64,000 nucleotides of DNA from Anderseniella sp. (GTDB lineage: Bacteria > Pseudomonadota > Alphaproteobacteria > Rhizobiales > Aestuariivirgaceae), in contig JANQOK010000015.1 of the NCBI GenBank assembly GCA_028289645.1, forward strand, positions 1 through 64,000. The letters are read 5' to 3'. The translations under genes and the position numbers were made by a program. Positions 55,001 through 63,779 of the stretch are shown piece after piece. How positions within the stretch are numbered: position 1 is the first letter of the stretch; each line of letters starts with the position of its first letter. The notes below the pieces were generated by a model. The model saw only the letters and a program-made list of their open reading frames with translations, had not been told where the DNA came from and made no database searches.

Positions 55001-55909
55001 TCATTGCCGAAGCGCCAGCACTCCCGCCAGAACGATCATCGTCATGCCCAGCACCGACGGCAAATCCGGCACTTCGGCAAAAAACACCAGCCCCCACACA
55101 ACGGCGAAGCCGACATAGGCAAAGTCAAACGTCCCGATGATTGTCGGCGGGCCGTTCTGGTAGGCAATCGCTGTCCCGACACTTCCGATCAGGATTGCTG
55201 TCGCCAGCAGCGTCATGGAGATCCACTCGGCCCGTCCCATGTCTGCCCACGGCGCCAGCAGGAAACCTTCTCTCGGTTCAGGGAAAACGGCCAGGATTGT
55301 GAGCGCGGCCGCTGAACCGACAACGACAAAACTCAGGTTCAGCGCAATCGACAGGATCAGCGGATGCACCGCGCGGCATCTTGTTCGGGTCAGGATCATC
55401 GCCAATGCATAGAGCACGGCGGACACCAGGGGTAACAGCGCATAAAGGTTGAATTCCCCGGTCTTGGGCCGGAGAATCAGCAGAACCCCAGCAAATCCGA
55501 TAAACACCGCAGCCCATCCAAGACCGCTGATCCTGTCGCCAATCAGAATTGCGGAAAACAGTGTGATGAAGATTGGAAGCGTGTAGTAGGCCGCTGCCGC
55601 GATCGACAGGTCCAGTTTCGGCAAGGCCAGATAGTAGGCAACCCACATTGCCACCAGCATCAGGCTGCGAAGTGCGGTCCAGCCTATCGCAGGCGGGATG
55701 GAGAACGCTTCCGGCGCCTTGAACTTCAACAGCACCAACAGGACGGGCAGCACCAAAAGCGAGCGCAGCACAAAGATCTGCCAGATGACAAACTCGCCGC
55801 TGGTGAACTTGATCAGTGCGTCACCCAAAGAAAGTGCCAAGACGGTCAGAACAATCACAACCACAGCCAGTGGGGTGTTGTCTGGCGATTTTTCTGTCTG
55901 TTTTTGCAT
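55001..55909 (-). CDS. EamA-family DMT transporter
   Basis: The 302-aa protein has ten hydrophobic helices in two EamA repeats (starting near residues 17 and 150). LSLGDALIKFTSGEFVIWQIFVLRSLL and WTALRSLMLVAMWVAYYLALPKLDLSIAAAAYYTLPIF mark repeat 1; YALAMILTRTRC and FDFAYVGFAVVWGLVFFAE mark repeat 2. It probably exports or imports a small metabolite. It is divergent from a LysR gene 96 bp away, which probably regulates it. Confidence 0.9.
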   Translation of the reverse strand: MQKQTEKSPDNTPLAVVVIVLTVLALSLGDALIKFTSGEFVIWQIFVLRSLLVLPVLLVLLKFKAPEAFSIPPAIGWTALRSLMLVAMWVAYYLALPKLDLSIAAAAYYTLPIFITLFSAILIGDRISGLGWAAVFIGFAGVLLILRPKTGEFNLYALLPLVSAVLYALAMILTRTRCRAVHPLILSIALNLSFVVVGSAAALTILAVFPEPREGFLLAPWADMGRAEWISMTLLATAILIGSVGTAIAYQNGPPTIIGTFDFAYVGFAVVWGLVFFAEVPDLPSVLGMTMIVLAGVLALRQ

Positions 55910-56005
55910 TACCTGAACTTCATGAAAACATCTGTTTGGCCACCTATATTCCCAATTTCTCGAGCGGAAAATTTACTTCTCGTTCCTGATGCATTACCAT
56001 GAGTT

Positions 56006-56908
56006 ATGCAAAATTTGAGAATGGCGCTCCCTCCCCTCGCCAGTCTTCTGCCGTTTGAAGCAGCGGCAAGGCTCGGCAGCATCACCAAGGCCGCAGAGGA
56101 ACTGGGACTGACGCAAGCTGCTGTCAGCAGACAGATACGGGCCCTGGAAGACCATTTGGGGACGAAAATGTTTGAGCGCCGAAATCGCGCTGTTCATCTC
56201 ACCGAAGACGGACGGGCATTCAGCCAAACCCTGACCCGGTCCCTGCATGAAATCGGCAACCACGTCCACGAACTACGCCATTCGCGAGATGGCGGAGAGG
56301 TTCTGCTGCGCTCGCAACTGTGCGAGGGCCTGTATTGGCTGATGCCGCGTCTGTCGGAATTCTATCAAAAGCACCCGGATATCGGCGTTCGGGTTATCAC
56401 GTCCACCCGCCCGTTGACCGAGACAACTGAGCGTTTCGACCTGGCCCTGCAGACGGTCGGGCGTGAAGCCACAAATGCCGATCTGGTGTTTGCCGTTTCC
56501 GACGATGTCTTTCCGGTCTGCAGCCCGAAATTCCTGGCAAACCAGACCCAGCCTCTGTCATTGGAGAAATTGCCGGAATACCGTCTGCTTCATCATAGCA
56601 GCTCTCCTCCGGATTGGCTGGGCTGGGACAGCTGGTTTGAACGCATGGGTGTTGATGCCCATGTGAGCCGTGCCGGTGAAATCTACGACAGCTATCCGTT
56701 GACGATGCAGGCGGCGGTTGAAGGGCATGGCATAGCTTTGGGCTGGAAACGCGCCAGCGAGCGGTTGCTCAGTTCCGGCGAACTGGTCAGGCCGTTCAAG
56801 CAGCATGTCAGCGTTCCCGACAGCTTTGGCGTCTACAAGCCCAGAAACTGGAAATCAAAACCTCACACCTCCAAAGTCCTGGACTGGATCAGGAGCGAGT
56901 TAGACTAG
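56006..56908 (+). CDS. LysR-family transcriptional regulator (GcvA-like)
   Basis: The 300-aa regulator has an N-terminal winged helix-turn-helix ([39 protein letters not shown]-type, residues about 14-55). The substrate-binding domain shows [11 protein letters not shown] and [21 protein letters not shown] near residues 210-250, usual for the GcvA subclass. It diverges from the DMT transporter gene. An operator could not be picked out with confidence. Confidence 0.9.
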   Translation: [300 protein letters not shown]

Positions 56909-57018
56909 CGGCAGCACAGTGAAGGCCATGACCGGCATCGCCTCCTGGAGCTATGAGGAGGCGCGAATGATTGCCCGGAGTCCAATCCAGCCGTCAATCA
57001 ATATGTTACCGTGCCGAT

Positions 57019-57507
57019 ATGAATGCGACGAGCCGATATACCTTTGAAAATGCAAGCGCCGCTGATCTCGATCTGCTGCTGGAGTGGCAGTCCCGGCCCC
57101 ATGTTTGCGAATGGTGGGATTCAGTAGAACCAGGTGACGCCAGGGATTTCGAAGACAAGCGTGTAAGAAGGTGGATTGTCAGTCTAGCTGGAAGGCCTTT
57201 TGCCTACATGCAGGACTATACGGTTCATGGATGGGAGGATCACCATTTCTATCATCTTCCAAAGGGTTCTCGAGGCATCGACCAGTTCATTGGTGAGCCC
57301 GACATGACCGGAGAGGGGCACGGCCCCGCCTTCATCGCAGAACGTCTGAAGATGCTGTTTGACGAAGGTGTCCCGATGATCGCAACTGACCCGCACCCGG
57401 ACAACACCCGCGCCATTGCAGCGTACAAGAAGGCGGGATTTGAGGCGTTAGGCCCGGCCCGGGAAACACCATGGGGCCTGATACTTCCCATGGCCGTCAG
57501 CGGCTAG
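57019..57507 (+). CDS. GNAT-family N-acetyltransferase
   Basis: The 162-aa enzyme begins MNATSRYTFENASAADLDLLLEWQSRPHV, like AAC(6')/RimJ-type members. The acetyl-CoA loop region is FIGEPDMTGEGHGPAFIAERL, in which GEGHG is a relaxed Q/RxxGxG/A. DPHPDNTRAIAAYKKAGFEALG near residue 130 is the standard GNAT C-terminal motif. The acceptor is unknown; sequence alone cannot call antibiotic resistance. ATG 57019 is preferred over 56971. Confidence 0.85.
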   Translation: MNATSRYTFENASAADLDLLLEWQSRPHVCEWWDSVEPGDARDFEDKRVRRWIVSLAGRPFAYMQDYTVHGWEDHHFYHLPKGSRGIDQFIGEPDMTGEGHGPAFIAERLKMLFDEGVPMIATDPHPDNTRAIAAYKKAGFEALGPARETPWGLILPMAVSG

Positions 57508-57599
57508 GCGATGACAATTGCCATTAGGTCTGTGGGCGTCAACAACAGCAATGTGTCATCAACAGAGTCACCGAACTCAACCCAACGGTATGCAAGCGC

Positions 57600-58163
57600 C
57601 TACTTGATTATTGACCAGGATTTAAAAAACACGCCGTTTTCCTGGCCTGAGTTCGAATTCGGCAATTGCCGAGCTCTCCAGTTTTGGTTGAAGGTTTCGA
57701 TCTTTTTCATCTTTTGATCGTTTGACAGGCTTTGGTCAGCGGTGATTTTTTCCAGTTCCTGCAGGTACAGGCCGGATTTCGTTTCGCCGCCTATTGCAAC
57801 TTGCGCGTGGGCCGGACTGACAAGCGAAAGCGCGGCCCCATTGGTGCCTGGCCGCCGTTCAATTTGATTGGCAAGGTTGCCCGACCCCATGGCGACACAG
57901 AAGATGATCAGGGAATTCAACACATAGTATACGCCCTTTTGCAGCCATGACCCTGTCGTCGCAATGACGAGGGTCCCAAACAGCGCACTGATTGCAAGTC
58001 CCGTCAATGCGACCGGAATTACAAAAATTGCGCACAAGGCGTTTGTAATCATCATTGTGACCCCGCCGGCAAAGCCCGGCGTGAGCATTGAATTCGGATT
58101 AAGAAAATCCGTCGCTATTGCATCATTATGTTTGTCTGTATTTGTCTCCACTATATCTGACAT
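57600..58163 (-). CDS. Two- or three-helix membrane protein, unknown
   Basis: The 187-aa protein is unrecognised. A polar N terminus is followed by hydrophobic segments at about residues 30-75 (MMITNALCAIFVIPVALTGLAISALFGTLVIATTG) and 80-98. Then comes ALSLVSPAHAQVAIGG, which looks like a signal-peptidase site ending AHA-Q. The last 70 residues are a charged helix (LYLQELEKITADQSLSNDQKMKKIETF). GGAGGTGAAGC precedes the ATG. The base composition around it is more AT-rich than the flanking genes, so acquisition is possible. Confidence 0.65.
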   Translation of the reverse strand: MSDIVETNTDKHNDAIATDFLNPNSMLTPGFAGGVTMMITNALCAIFVIPVALTGLAISALFGTLVIATTGSWLQKGVYYVLNSLIIFCVAMGSGNLANQIERRPGTNGAALSLVSPAHAQVAIGGETKSGLYLQELEKITADQSLSNDQKMKKIETFNQNWRARQLPNSNSGQENGVFFKSWSIIK

Positions 58164-58465
58164 GCTTCACCTCCATCATTGTATGGAACCGATACCAAAT
58201 GAATACTATTTGGTTATTTGCATGAGCGCTGTGACAATCACCACATTCGGCCGGTCACATCAGCCTGGCTCAGCGAACTCTTCGGCGGCTAAACTTGCGG
58301 CGGCTTACGAGCATTTGACTAGTTGAACCGAGAAGATCGGGATGAACCGCGCGATCACGCTTGTCCCCTTGCAGGTTAACCGGATGGCAACCTATTTTTA
58401 GGTAGAACAAACCATGAATATATGGGATGATGTTCCGTCCAGCACACCAGTTGTGAGCAACCGTC
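58164..58465. other. Gap before nrdJ: palindrome and a short overlapping ORF
   Basis: The 302-bp gap holds ACCAAAT-GAATACT-ATTTGGT (58194-58214), a small palindrome in the leader region of the minus-strand membrane-protein gene. It also holds a 24-codon ORF starting ATG 58414 (MNIWDDVPSSTPVVSNRRGY...) that ends inside nrdJ in another frame. No B12 riboswitch core or NrdR box was recognised. Confidence 0.45.
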
Positions 58466-60799
58466 GTGGCTACAGACACCGCACTTGATCCGATTTCCCG
58501 CGAAATCTGGGACATGAAGTACCGCTTCAAGTCGCCGGACGGTGCAGCCGTTGATCAGACCGTTGACGACACCTGGGACCGGGTTGCAAAGGCGCTGGCC
58601 GCACCTGAGAAGCCAAAGCTCAGGGCCCGCTGGGAACAGGCCTTTGCCGAGGTCATGTCCGGGTACAAGTTTCTCCCCGCAGGCCGCATCATTGCCGGCG
58701 CCGGCACCGACCGCAATGTGACGCTGTTCAACTGCTTCGTCATGGGCACCATCGAAGACGACATGGGCGCCATCTTCAACGGATTGCGCGAGGCCGCGCT
58801 GACCATGCAGCAGGGCGGCGGCATCGGCCACGACTTCTCAACCCTCCGGCCCGAGGGCGCGCCGGTCAGGGGTGTCGGCGCGGATGCCTCCGGGCCGTTG
58901 AGCTTCATGGATGTCTGGGACGCCATGTGCCGCACCATCATGTCGGCCGGTTCGCGGCGCGGCGCCATGATGGCGACCATGCGCTGCGACCATCCCGATA
59001 TCGAGGATTTCATCGCCGCCAAGCAGGAGGCGCAGCGCCTGCGCATGTTCAACCTGTCGGTGCTGGTCACCGATCCGTTCATGGCGGCGGTGAAGGCCGA
59101 CGAGGACTGGTCGCTGGTGTTTGGCGGCACCGTCTTCAAGATCGTCCGCGCCCGTGACCTGTGGAACAAGATCATGCAGGCAACCTATGCCTATGCCGAG
59201 CCCGGCGTGATCTTCATCGACCGGATCAATGCGCGCAACAATCTGTCTTACTGCGAAACCATTCACGCCACCAACCCGTGCGGCGAACAGCCACTGCCGC
59301 CCTATGGCGCCTGCCTGCTTGGCTCGATAAACCTTGCCAGCCTGGTGACGGCACCGTTTTCGGACGCCGCGCAACTGGACATGAAGGAACTTGAGCGCAT
59401 CACCTGCATCGCCGTGCGCATGCTCGACAATGTGGTTGATGTCTCCAAATACCCGCTTCCCGAACAGGCGGCCGAGGCCAGTGCCAAGCGGCGCATCGGC
59501 CTCGGTGTAACCGGGCTTGCCAATGCCCTTGCCATGTGCGGGCTGCGCTATGGATCCGATGACGCTGCAGGCGCCGCCAAGAGCTGGATGCAGGCAATCG
59601 AGCGCGCTGCCTATCTGGCAAGTTCCGGACTTGCAGCGGAGAAAGGCTCGTTCCCGCTGTTCGACAGCGAGGAATATCTGGCATCGGGACATGTCCGCGA
59701 TCTTGACGACGACGTGCGCGCCGCCATCCGAAAAGACGGCATCCGCAATGCGCTGCTCACCTCCATCGCGCCGACCGGCACCATATCGCTGTTTGCCGGC
59801 AATGTATCATCGGGCGTCGAGCCGGTGTTTTCCCTGAACTACAATCGCAAGGTACTGCAGCCGGACGGCAGCCACAGCATTGAACAGGTTGAAGACTATG
59901 CGCTGCGGGCCTTCCGCGCATTGCGCGGCAGCGAAGCGCAGTTGCCGGATGCGTTCGTCACCACGGCAGACCTCACACCACACGACCACCTGGTCATGCA
60001 GGCTGCCCTGCAGGCGCATGTCGACAGCTCCATCTCCAAGACCGTCAACTGCCCGCAGGACATCTCTTTCGAGGACTTCAGCGATGTCTATCTTGAGGCC
60101 TGGGACCTGGGCCTGAAAGGATGCACGACCTACCGGCCCAACGACATTACCGGCTCGGTCCTGTCTGAGGTCGACACCGACGAGACATCGGAAGCGCAAA
60201 CCGCATTGCCGCTCGAAGCACCTGCGGCACCGGTCGGCCACAATGAAGCCGGTATCTTCTACATGCGCCAGCCGCTGGATCGCGATCCGGTGCTGCCGGG
60301 GTTCACCTACAAGCTGAAATGGGGTGACAGCGATCACGCCATATACATCACGCTCAACGACATCATCGAAAATGACCGCAGGCGGCCGTTCGAGATATTC
60401 ATCAATTCGAAGAACATGGAGCACTATGCCTGGACTGTGGCGCTGACCCGCATGATCTCCGCGGTGTTCAGGCGCGGTGGCGACGTGTCCTTTGTTGTCG
60501 AGGAACTGAAGGCGGTGTTTGATCCGCGCGGCGGCCACTGGATGGAAGGCCGCTATGTACCGTCGCTGCTGGCCGCCATCGGAGGCGTCATCGAAAAGCA
60601 CATGCTGGCGACCGGATTTCTGAAGGATGTGAAGAACCTGTCCGGTGCGGATCCGGCCTCCGTTGACGCCCGGCGTCTGGCCGTCGGCGACAATACCGGG
60701 CGTGCCGGCCCACAATGTCCGAAATGCAACGAATTTTCCCTGGTTTTCCAGGAAGGATGCGCCACCTGCATGTCCTGCGGCTACTCAAAATGCGGCTGA
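58466..60799 (+). CDS. nrdJ: Class II (adenosylcobalamin-dependent) ribonucleotide reductase
   Basis: NrdJ reduces ribonucleotides to deoxyribonucleotides using adenosylcobalamin and without oxygen dependence. The 777-aa protein has FLPAGRIIAGAGTDRNVTLFNCFVM near residue 70. MQQGGGIGHDFSTLRP and SAGSRRGAMMATM near 165 follow, then ATNPCGEQPLPPYGACLLGSINLA near 268 (active-site NPCGE), and IAPTGTISLFAGNVSSG. A C-terminal cysteine-rich shuttle region ends CPKCNEFSLVFQEGCATCMSCGYSKCG. The start is GTG 58466 with a weak ribosome site, perhaps coupled to the short ORF above. The class I genes nrdAB are not in the window. Confidence 0.94.
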   Translation: MATDTALDPISREIWDMKYRFKSPDGAAVDQTVDDTWDRVAKALAAPEKPKLRARWEQAFAEVMSGYKFLPAGRIIAGAGTDRNVTLFNCFVMGTIEDDMGAIFNGLREAALTMQQGGGIGHDFSTLRPEGAPVRGVGADASGPLSFMDVWDAMCRTIMSAGSRRGAMMATMRCDHPDIEDFIAAKQEAQRLRMFNLSVLVTDPFMAAVKADEDWSLVFGGTVFKIVRARDLWNKIMQATYAYAEPGVIFIDRINARNNLSYCETIHATNPCGEQPLPPYGACLLGSINLASLVTAPFSDAAQLDMKELERITCIAVRMLDNVVDVSKYPLPEQAAEASAKRRIGLGVTGLANALAMCGLRYGSDDAAGAAKSWMQAIERAAYLASSGLAAEKGSFPLFDSEEYLASGHVRDLDDDVRAAIRKDGIRNALLTSIAPTGTISLFAGNVSSGVEPVFSLNYNRKVLQPDGSHSIEQVEDYALRAFRALRGSEAQLPDAFVTTADLTPHDHLVMQAALQAHVDSSISKTVNCPQDISFEDFSDVYLEAWDLGLKGCTTYRPNDITGSVLSEVDTDETSEAQTALPLEAPAAPVGHNEAGIFYMRQPLDRDPVLPGFTYKLKWGDSDHAIYITLNDIIENDRRRPFEIFINSKNMEHYAWTVALTRMISAVFRRGGDVSFVVEELKAVFDPRGGHWMEGRYVPSLLAAIGGVIEKHMLATGFLKDVKNLSGADPASVDARRLAVGDNTGRAGPQCPKCNEFSLVFQEGCATCMSCGYSKCG

Positions 60800-60815
60800 T
60801 CCCGCACATTTGATC

Positions 60816-60859
60816 TTGACCTTACAAGCATTTTGTTCTACTTTTGTTCTCATCAGAAC
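60816..60859 (+). promoter_or_regulatory. LexA/SOS box overlapping a promoter
   Basis: GTTC (60835-60838), seven bases, then GTTC (60846-60849) is the alphaproteobacterial LexA box GTTC-N7-GTTC. A further GTTCT-CATC-AGAAC inverted repeat overlaps its end (60846-60859 region). TTGACC (60816-60821) and TACTTT (60839-60844) with a 17-bp spacer make the promoter, so the box covers the -10. The downstream gene starts at 60875 with AGGAGA. Confidence 0.75.
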
Positions 60860-60874
60860 AACAGGAGAATAGCC

Positions 60875-61303
60875 ATGGGTTTTAGCGCGAGCGCCGAGCT
60901 GGAAAACGAGTTCAGTGACAGATTCTGGTTCTGGACCGGATCGTCCGGCAAGCGCTATATCCATTCCGTTTACAGCATCGAAGACTGCCCGCCATTGCCC
61001 GGTGCCATTTATGTCATGGTCCGCCGCCTTGAGAGCGGTGCCCGGGTGCCGGTTCGCATGGGGCGGTTTTCACCCTTATGGGATTTTCCGCTGCCGGCCG
61101 AGATGACCGATGGTGCCTGTGAAATTCATGTGCACCTGCTGGCTGGCGATGAAAGCCAGACATTGCGGGCGTATGACGACCTTGCCGCATCGCTTGAACT
61201 GGATGCCGCCGCTGCTCCATCTGTGTGCCGCCCGCTGCCGGCTCGCGATACCGCCCGGTTTGTTCAGGCGACGCTGCCGCTGTTTTCAGATATGGCTGCC
61301 TGA
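60875..61303 (+). CDS. Probable SOS-regulated protein, unknown function
   Basis: I do not recognise this 142-aa protein. It begins MGFSASAELENEFSDRFWFWTGSSGKRYIHSVYSIEDCPP, a beta-rich region with many aromatics. It continues through VRRLESGARVPVRMGRF and a C-terminal helical part with CRPLPARDTARFVQATLPLF. There is no signal or membrane segment. ATG 60875 follows AGGAGAATAGCC; the track start 60833 runs into the promoter. The LexA box makes DNA damage induction likely. It stands alone, convergent with chaC. Confidence 0.75.
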   Translation: MGFSASAELENEFSDRFWFWTGSSGKRYIHSVYSIEDCPPLPGAIYVMVRRLESGARVPVRMGRFSPLWDFPLPAEMTDGACEIHVHLLAGDESQTLRAYDDLAASLELDAAAAPSVCRPLPARDTARFVQATLPLFSDMAA

Positions 61304-61312
61304 ACCGTTCCT

Positions 61313-61358
61313 GGAGCGCATTGAGGTTAGACTAAAGCATCTGGCCTCATTGTGCTCT
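61313..61358. repeat. Palindromic intergenic repeat, copy D (first hairpin only)
   Basis: GGAGCGCATTGAGG (61313-61326) pairs with CCTCATTGTGCTCT (61345-61358, with a mismatch and wobble pairs). The outer GGAGCG...GTGCTCTAGCA matches the first-hairpin frame of copies B and C; the second hairpin is missing. The stop codon of the convergent chaC gene (61347-61349) lies inside it. Confidence 0.5.
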
Positions 61359-61880
61359 AGCAAGCGCCAGCACTTCCGAAAGATGCCTGTCCTCGAACCC
61401 AAGCTCCTCGATGTGATCGAGCGTTGAGGCGATATAGTCGATGCAGGGGCCGCCAATGCCGTGTCCCTGCAGCACAAACGGCAGCAGGTCTTCGGCTGAT
61501 CTCTTGCCTGCATATTGCGCATGGTCCTGATCGACCAGGTAGACCAGCGCATTTACCTTGTGAGCTGTTCCGTCCCGGTCGACCAGCATGTCACGCCAGC
61601 GTTCCTTGTAGATCATCGTCACCTGTTCGCGCTCGCGTAAATAAGCGATGGTGTCGTCGCGCCTGCTGTCGGCAACACGGTAGCCAATCCCTCTGCACGA
61701 CCCGCCGCGGTCAAGCCCCAGCACCATGCCGGGCCTGTCCGGCGTGCCGCGATGCACATGTGAATAGATGCACAGCCGCCGGTGAACACCATGCATGACC
61801 GCGCCACGGCGTTCTTCAAACTCAAATCCCGGCCGCCACATCAGCGACCCGTATCCAAACACCCAGAAATCCGTGGTCAT
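61347..61880 (-). CDS. chaC: ChaC-like gamma-glutamylcyclotransferase
   Basis: The 177-aa protein cleaves glutathione or gamma-glutamyl peptides to 5-oxoproline. It starts WVFGYGSLMWRPGFEFEE, the diagnostic gamma-GCT loop. YREREQ-like YLREREQVTMIYKERW holds the catalytic glutamate region near residue 85, and VNALVYLVDQDHAQYAG follows. Length is normal for ChaC. Its last codons (ALARAQ stop) fall in repeat copy D. Confidence 0.92.
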   Translation of the reverse strand: MTTDFWVFGYGSLMWRPGFEFEERRGAVMHGVHRRLCIYSHVHRGTPDRPGMVLGLDRGGSCRGIGYRVADSRRDDTIAYLREREQVTMIYKERWRDMLVDRDGTAHKVNALVYLVDQDHAQYAGKRSAEDLLPFVLQGHGIGGPCIDYIASTLDHIEELGFEDRHLSEVLALARAQ

Positions 61881-62004
61881 CCGCTTACCAAATATTCATC
61901 CGTTCCGCTGCTTAGCAGTTGCGCTGTTTCCGCTCCGGCAGACACCATGATAAATTGCCAGAGAATCACACGTTCAACCATCTAAATCTGCCGGTCCTGG
62001 TGCT

Positions 62005-62817
62005 ATGAACAACCCGCTTGAGATCAAACGCGTGTCGCCCCTGAAGATGATGGCTCCGCTTATCGTCTTTTTGTGCATCGCCCTGGCCTGGAGTGTCTAC
62101 TGGTACATTGCTTTGGGAGCTGCCCAGCAGCGACTGGCGGAATTGGAGTCCGACCACCTCGCGCTGAAATGCAATGAACGCAGCTGGGGTGGTTATCCGT
62201 TCCGTATCCATTTCGACTGTGCCGGCATGTCCACCGAACTCGCCGGCGGCAATCTGCAGGCCGACAAGCTGCGCCTGATCGGCCAGGCATGGAACCCAAA
62301 CCACATCATTGGCGCGCTGTTTGGCCCGGTGAACCTGGACAATGTCAGGATTTCCGGCGATCCGATCCGTTTTTCCTACCGTGTCGAGGACGGCAACCTG
62401 GCGCTTGCTTCCCTGCTGGCTGAAAACCAGACACTCGCCCTCGCCAATAAGAAACAGCTCCAGATCAGCAAGGCGGAATCCCATCTGCGTCCGGCGTCGG
62501 ATACGCAGCGCCTCGACCTGATGGCCACCCTGTCAGGCCTGTCCACCGAGACAGCACAGCTTGAAAACTTTGTGGTCACCGGCACCCTCGCCAGCGAAAT
62601 ACCCACAGAGGGAAGTCTCGATCTCCTGTCGGAGCCTTCCAATTACCTCGATGCCATATGGATCGTGCAATACCTGGGCGACCTGGGTGATGCTGAAATG
62701 AATGCCGCCCGGGCGGTGATCAACCCGCTGCTCAAGGCCAACGACAACAAGCTGCCCATCCAGCTTAAGGGCCGGACCTGGTACTGGGGACCGTTCGCGG
62801 TCGCCGGCTCAGACTAG
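62005..62817 (+). CDS. DUF2125 family membrane-anchored protein
   Basis: The 270-aa protein has one N-terminal membrane helix (residues 15-37: MMAPLIVFLCIALAWSVYWYI) and a periplasmic beta-rich domain. A characteristic block is SWGGYPFRIHFDCAGMSTEL near residue 59. CNERSWGGYP and the later IPTEG and GRTWYWGPF pieces match the DUF2125 pattern. Function is unknown. It lies next to tyrC, its usual neighbour in Rhizobiales, in convergent orientation with a 3-bp gap. Confidence 0.88.
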   Translation: MNNPLEIKRVSPLKMMAPLIVFLCIALAWSVYWYIALGAAQQRLAELESDHLALKCNERSWGGYPFRIHFDCAGMSTELAGGNLQADKLRLIGQAWNPNHIIGALFGPVNLDNVRISGDPIRFSYRVEDGNLALASLLAENQTLALANKKQLQISKAESHLRPASDTQRLDLMATLSGLSTETAQLENFVVTGTLASEIPTEGSLDLLSEPSNYLDAIWIVQYLGDLGDAEMNAARAVINPLLKANDNKLPIQLKGRTWYWGPFAVAGSD

Positions 62818-62820
62818 AAA

Positions 62821-63774
62821 TTAGTCCCTGCCGTCAGCGGGAGCAGTAGTCTCGCTGTGCTGCGATCCACGGCCGAAATCCGGTTCGTCGGTGTCCTGGC
62901 CCGCTTCGATAATACGCTGGCGAATGCCGCGCGCGCGCGTGAACGTGTCGAACAGCATGTCACCATCGCCCCAACGGATGGCTCGCTGCAGCGCCGACAT
63001 GTCTTCCGAAAACCTGCCCAGCAGTTCCAGCACCGCCTGCTTGTTGTTCAGGTAGACATCGCGCCACATGGTCGGGTCGGAAGCGGCAAGGCGGGTAAAA
63101 TCCCGAAACCCGCCGGCGGAATACTTGATGACCTCCTGCTGCGTCACCTCTTCGAGGTCTGCCGCCGTCGTGACGATGTTGAACGCAATCAGTTGTGGCA
63201 GGTGGGACGTAATGCTCAACACCCGGTCATGATGGTCGGCGTCCATTATATCGACATTGGACCCGCACGCCTTCCAGAACGCCGTCAACCGCGCTGTGAC
63301 ATCCGCATCGGTTCCGCCCAGCGGCGTCAGGATGCACCAGCGGTTTTCAAACAGAGAGGCAAAGCCGGAATCCGGACCGGAATACTCGGTGCCGGCAATC
63401 GGATGCCCGGGCACAAAATGGACATTGCCAGGAATATGCGGTGACACCTCGCGGATGACCGCCGACTTGACTGACCCCACATCGGTTACAATCGCTCCAG
63501 GTTTCAGCGCTTTGCTTATTGCCTCCGCCACCGGCCCGCACGCCCCGACCGGAACGCACAGCACGACAAGGTCCGCATCGCGTACCGCGTCCGCAGCATG
63601 TTCATGCATGGTATCAGCCAGGCCCAGTTCCATGGCCCGCTCACGGGTTGCGGCGGACCGGGCATGGCCTGATATCGACGTGGCCAGTTTTTCCCGCCGC
63701 ATGACGTGCGACAGCGACGAGCCGATCAGGCCCAATCCGATCAGGGCGACTTTCTCAAACGGTGCAAATGCCAT
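62821..63774 (-). CDS. tyrC: Prephenate/cyclohexadienyl dehydrogenase
   Basis: The enzyme oxidatively decarboxylates prephenate or arogenate in tyrosine synthesis. The start is MAFAPFEKVALIGLGLIGSSL (ATG 63772-63774; the track's 63825 start is inside hisC), 317 aa. The GLGLIGSSL motif binds NAD(P). Further motifs are VGSVKSAVI, FVPGHPIAGTEYSGPDSGF (with the catalytic His) and HHDRVLSITSHLPQLIAF. The last 20 residues are acidic and variable. It lies 5 bp after the hisC stop, so tyrC and hisC are cotranscribed. Confidence 0.95.
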   Translation of the reverse strand: MAFAPFEKVALIGLGLIGSSLSHVMRREKLATSISGHARSAATRERAMELGLADTMHEHAADAVRDADLVVLCVPVGACGPVAEAISKALKPGAIVTDVGSVKSAVIREVSPHIPGNVHFVPGHPIAGTEYSGPDSGFASLFENRWCILTPLGGTDADVTARLTAFWKACGSNVDIMDADHHDRVLSITSHLPQLIAFNIVTTAADLEEVTQQEVIKYSAGGFRDFTRLAASDPTMWRDVYLNNKQAVLELLGRFSEDMSALQRAIRWGDGDMLFDTFTRARGIRQRIIEAGQDTDEPDFGRGSQHSETTAPADGRD

Positions 63775-63779
63775 GCCGG

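Noticed and set aside
58164-58465. Cobalamin riboswitch before nrdJ
   Set aside because: No B12-box sequence or the conserved core was found in the gap.
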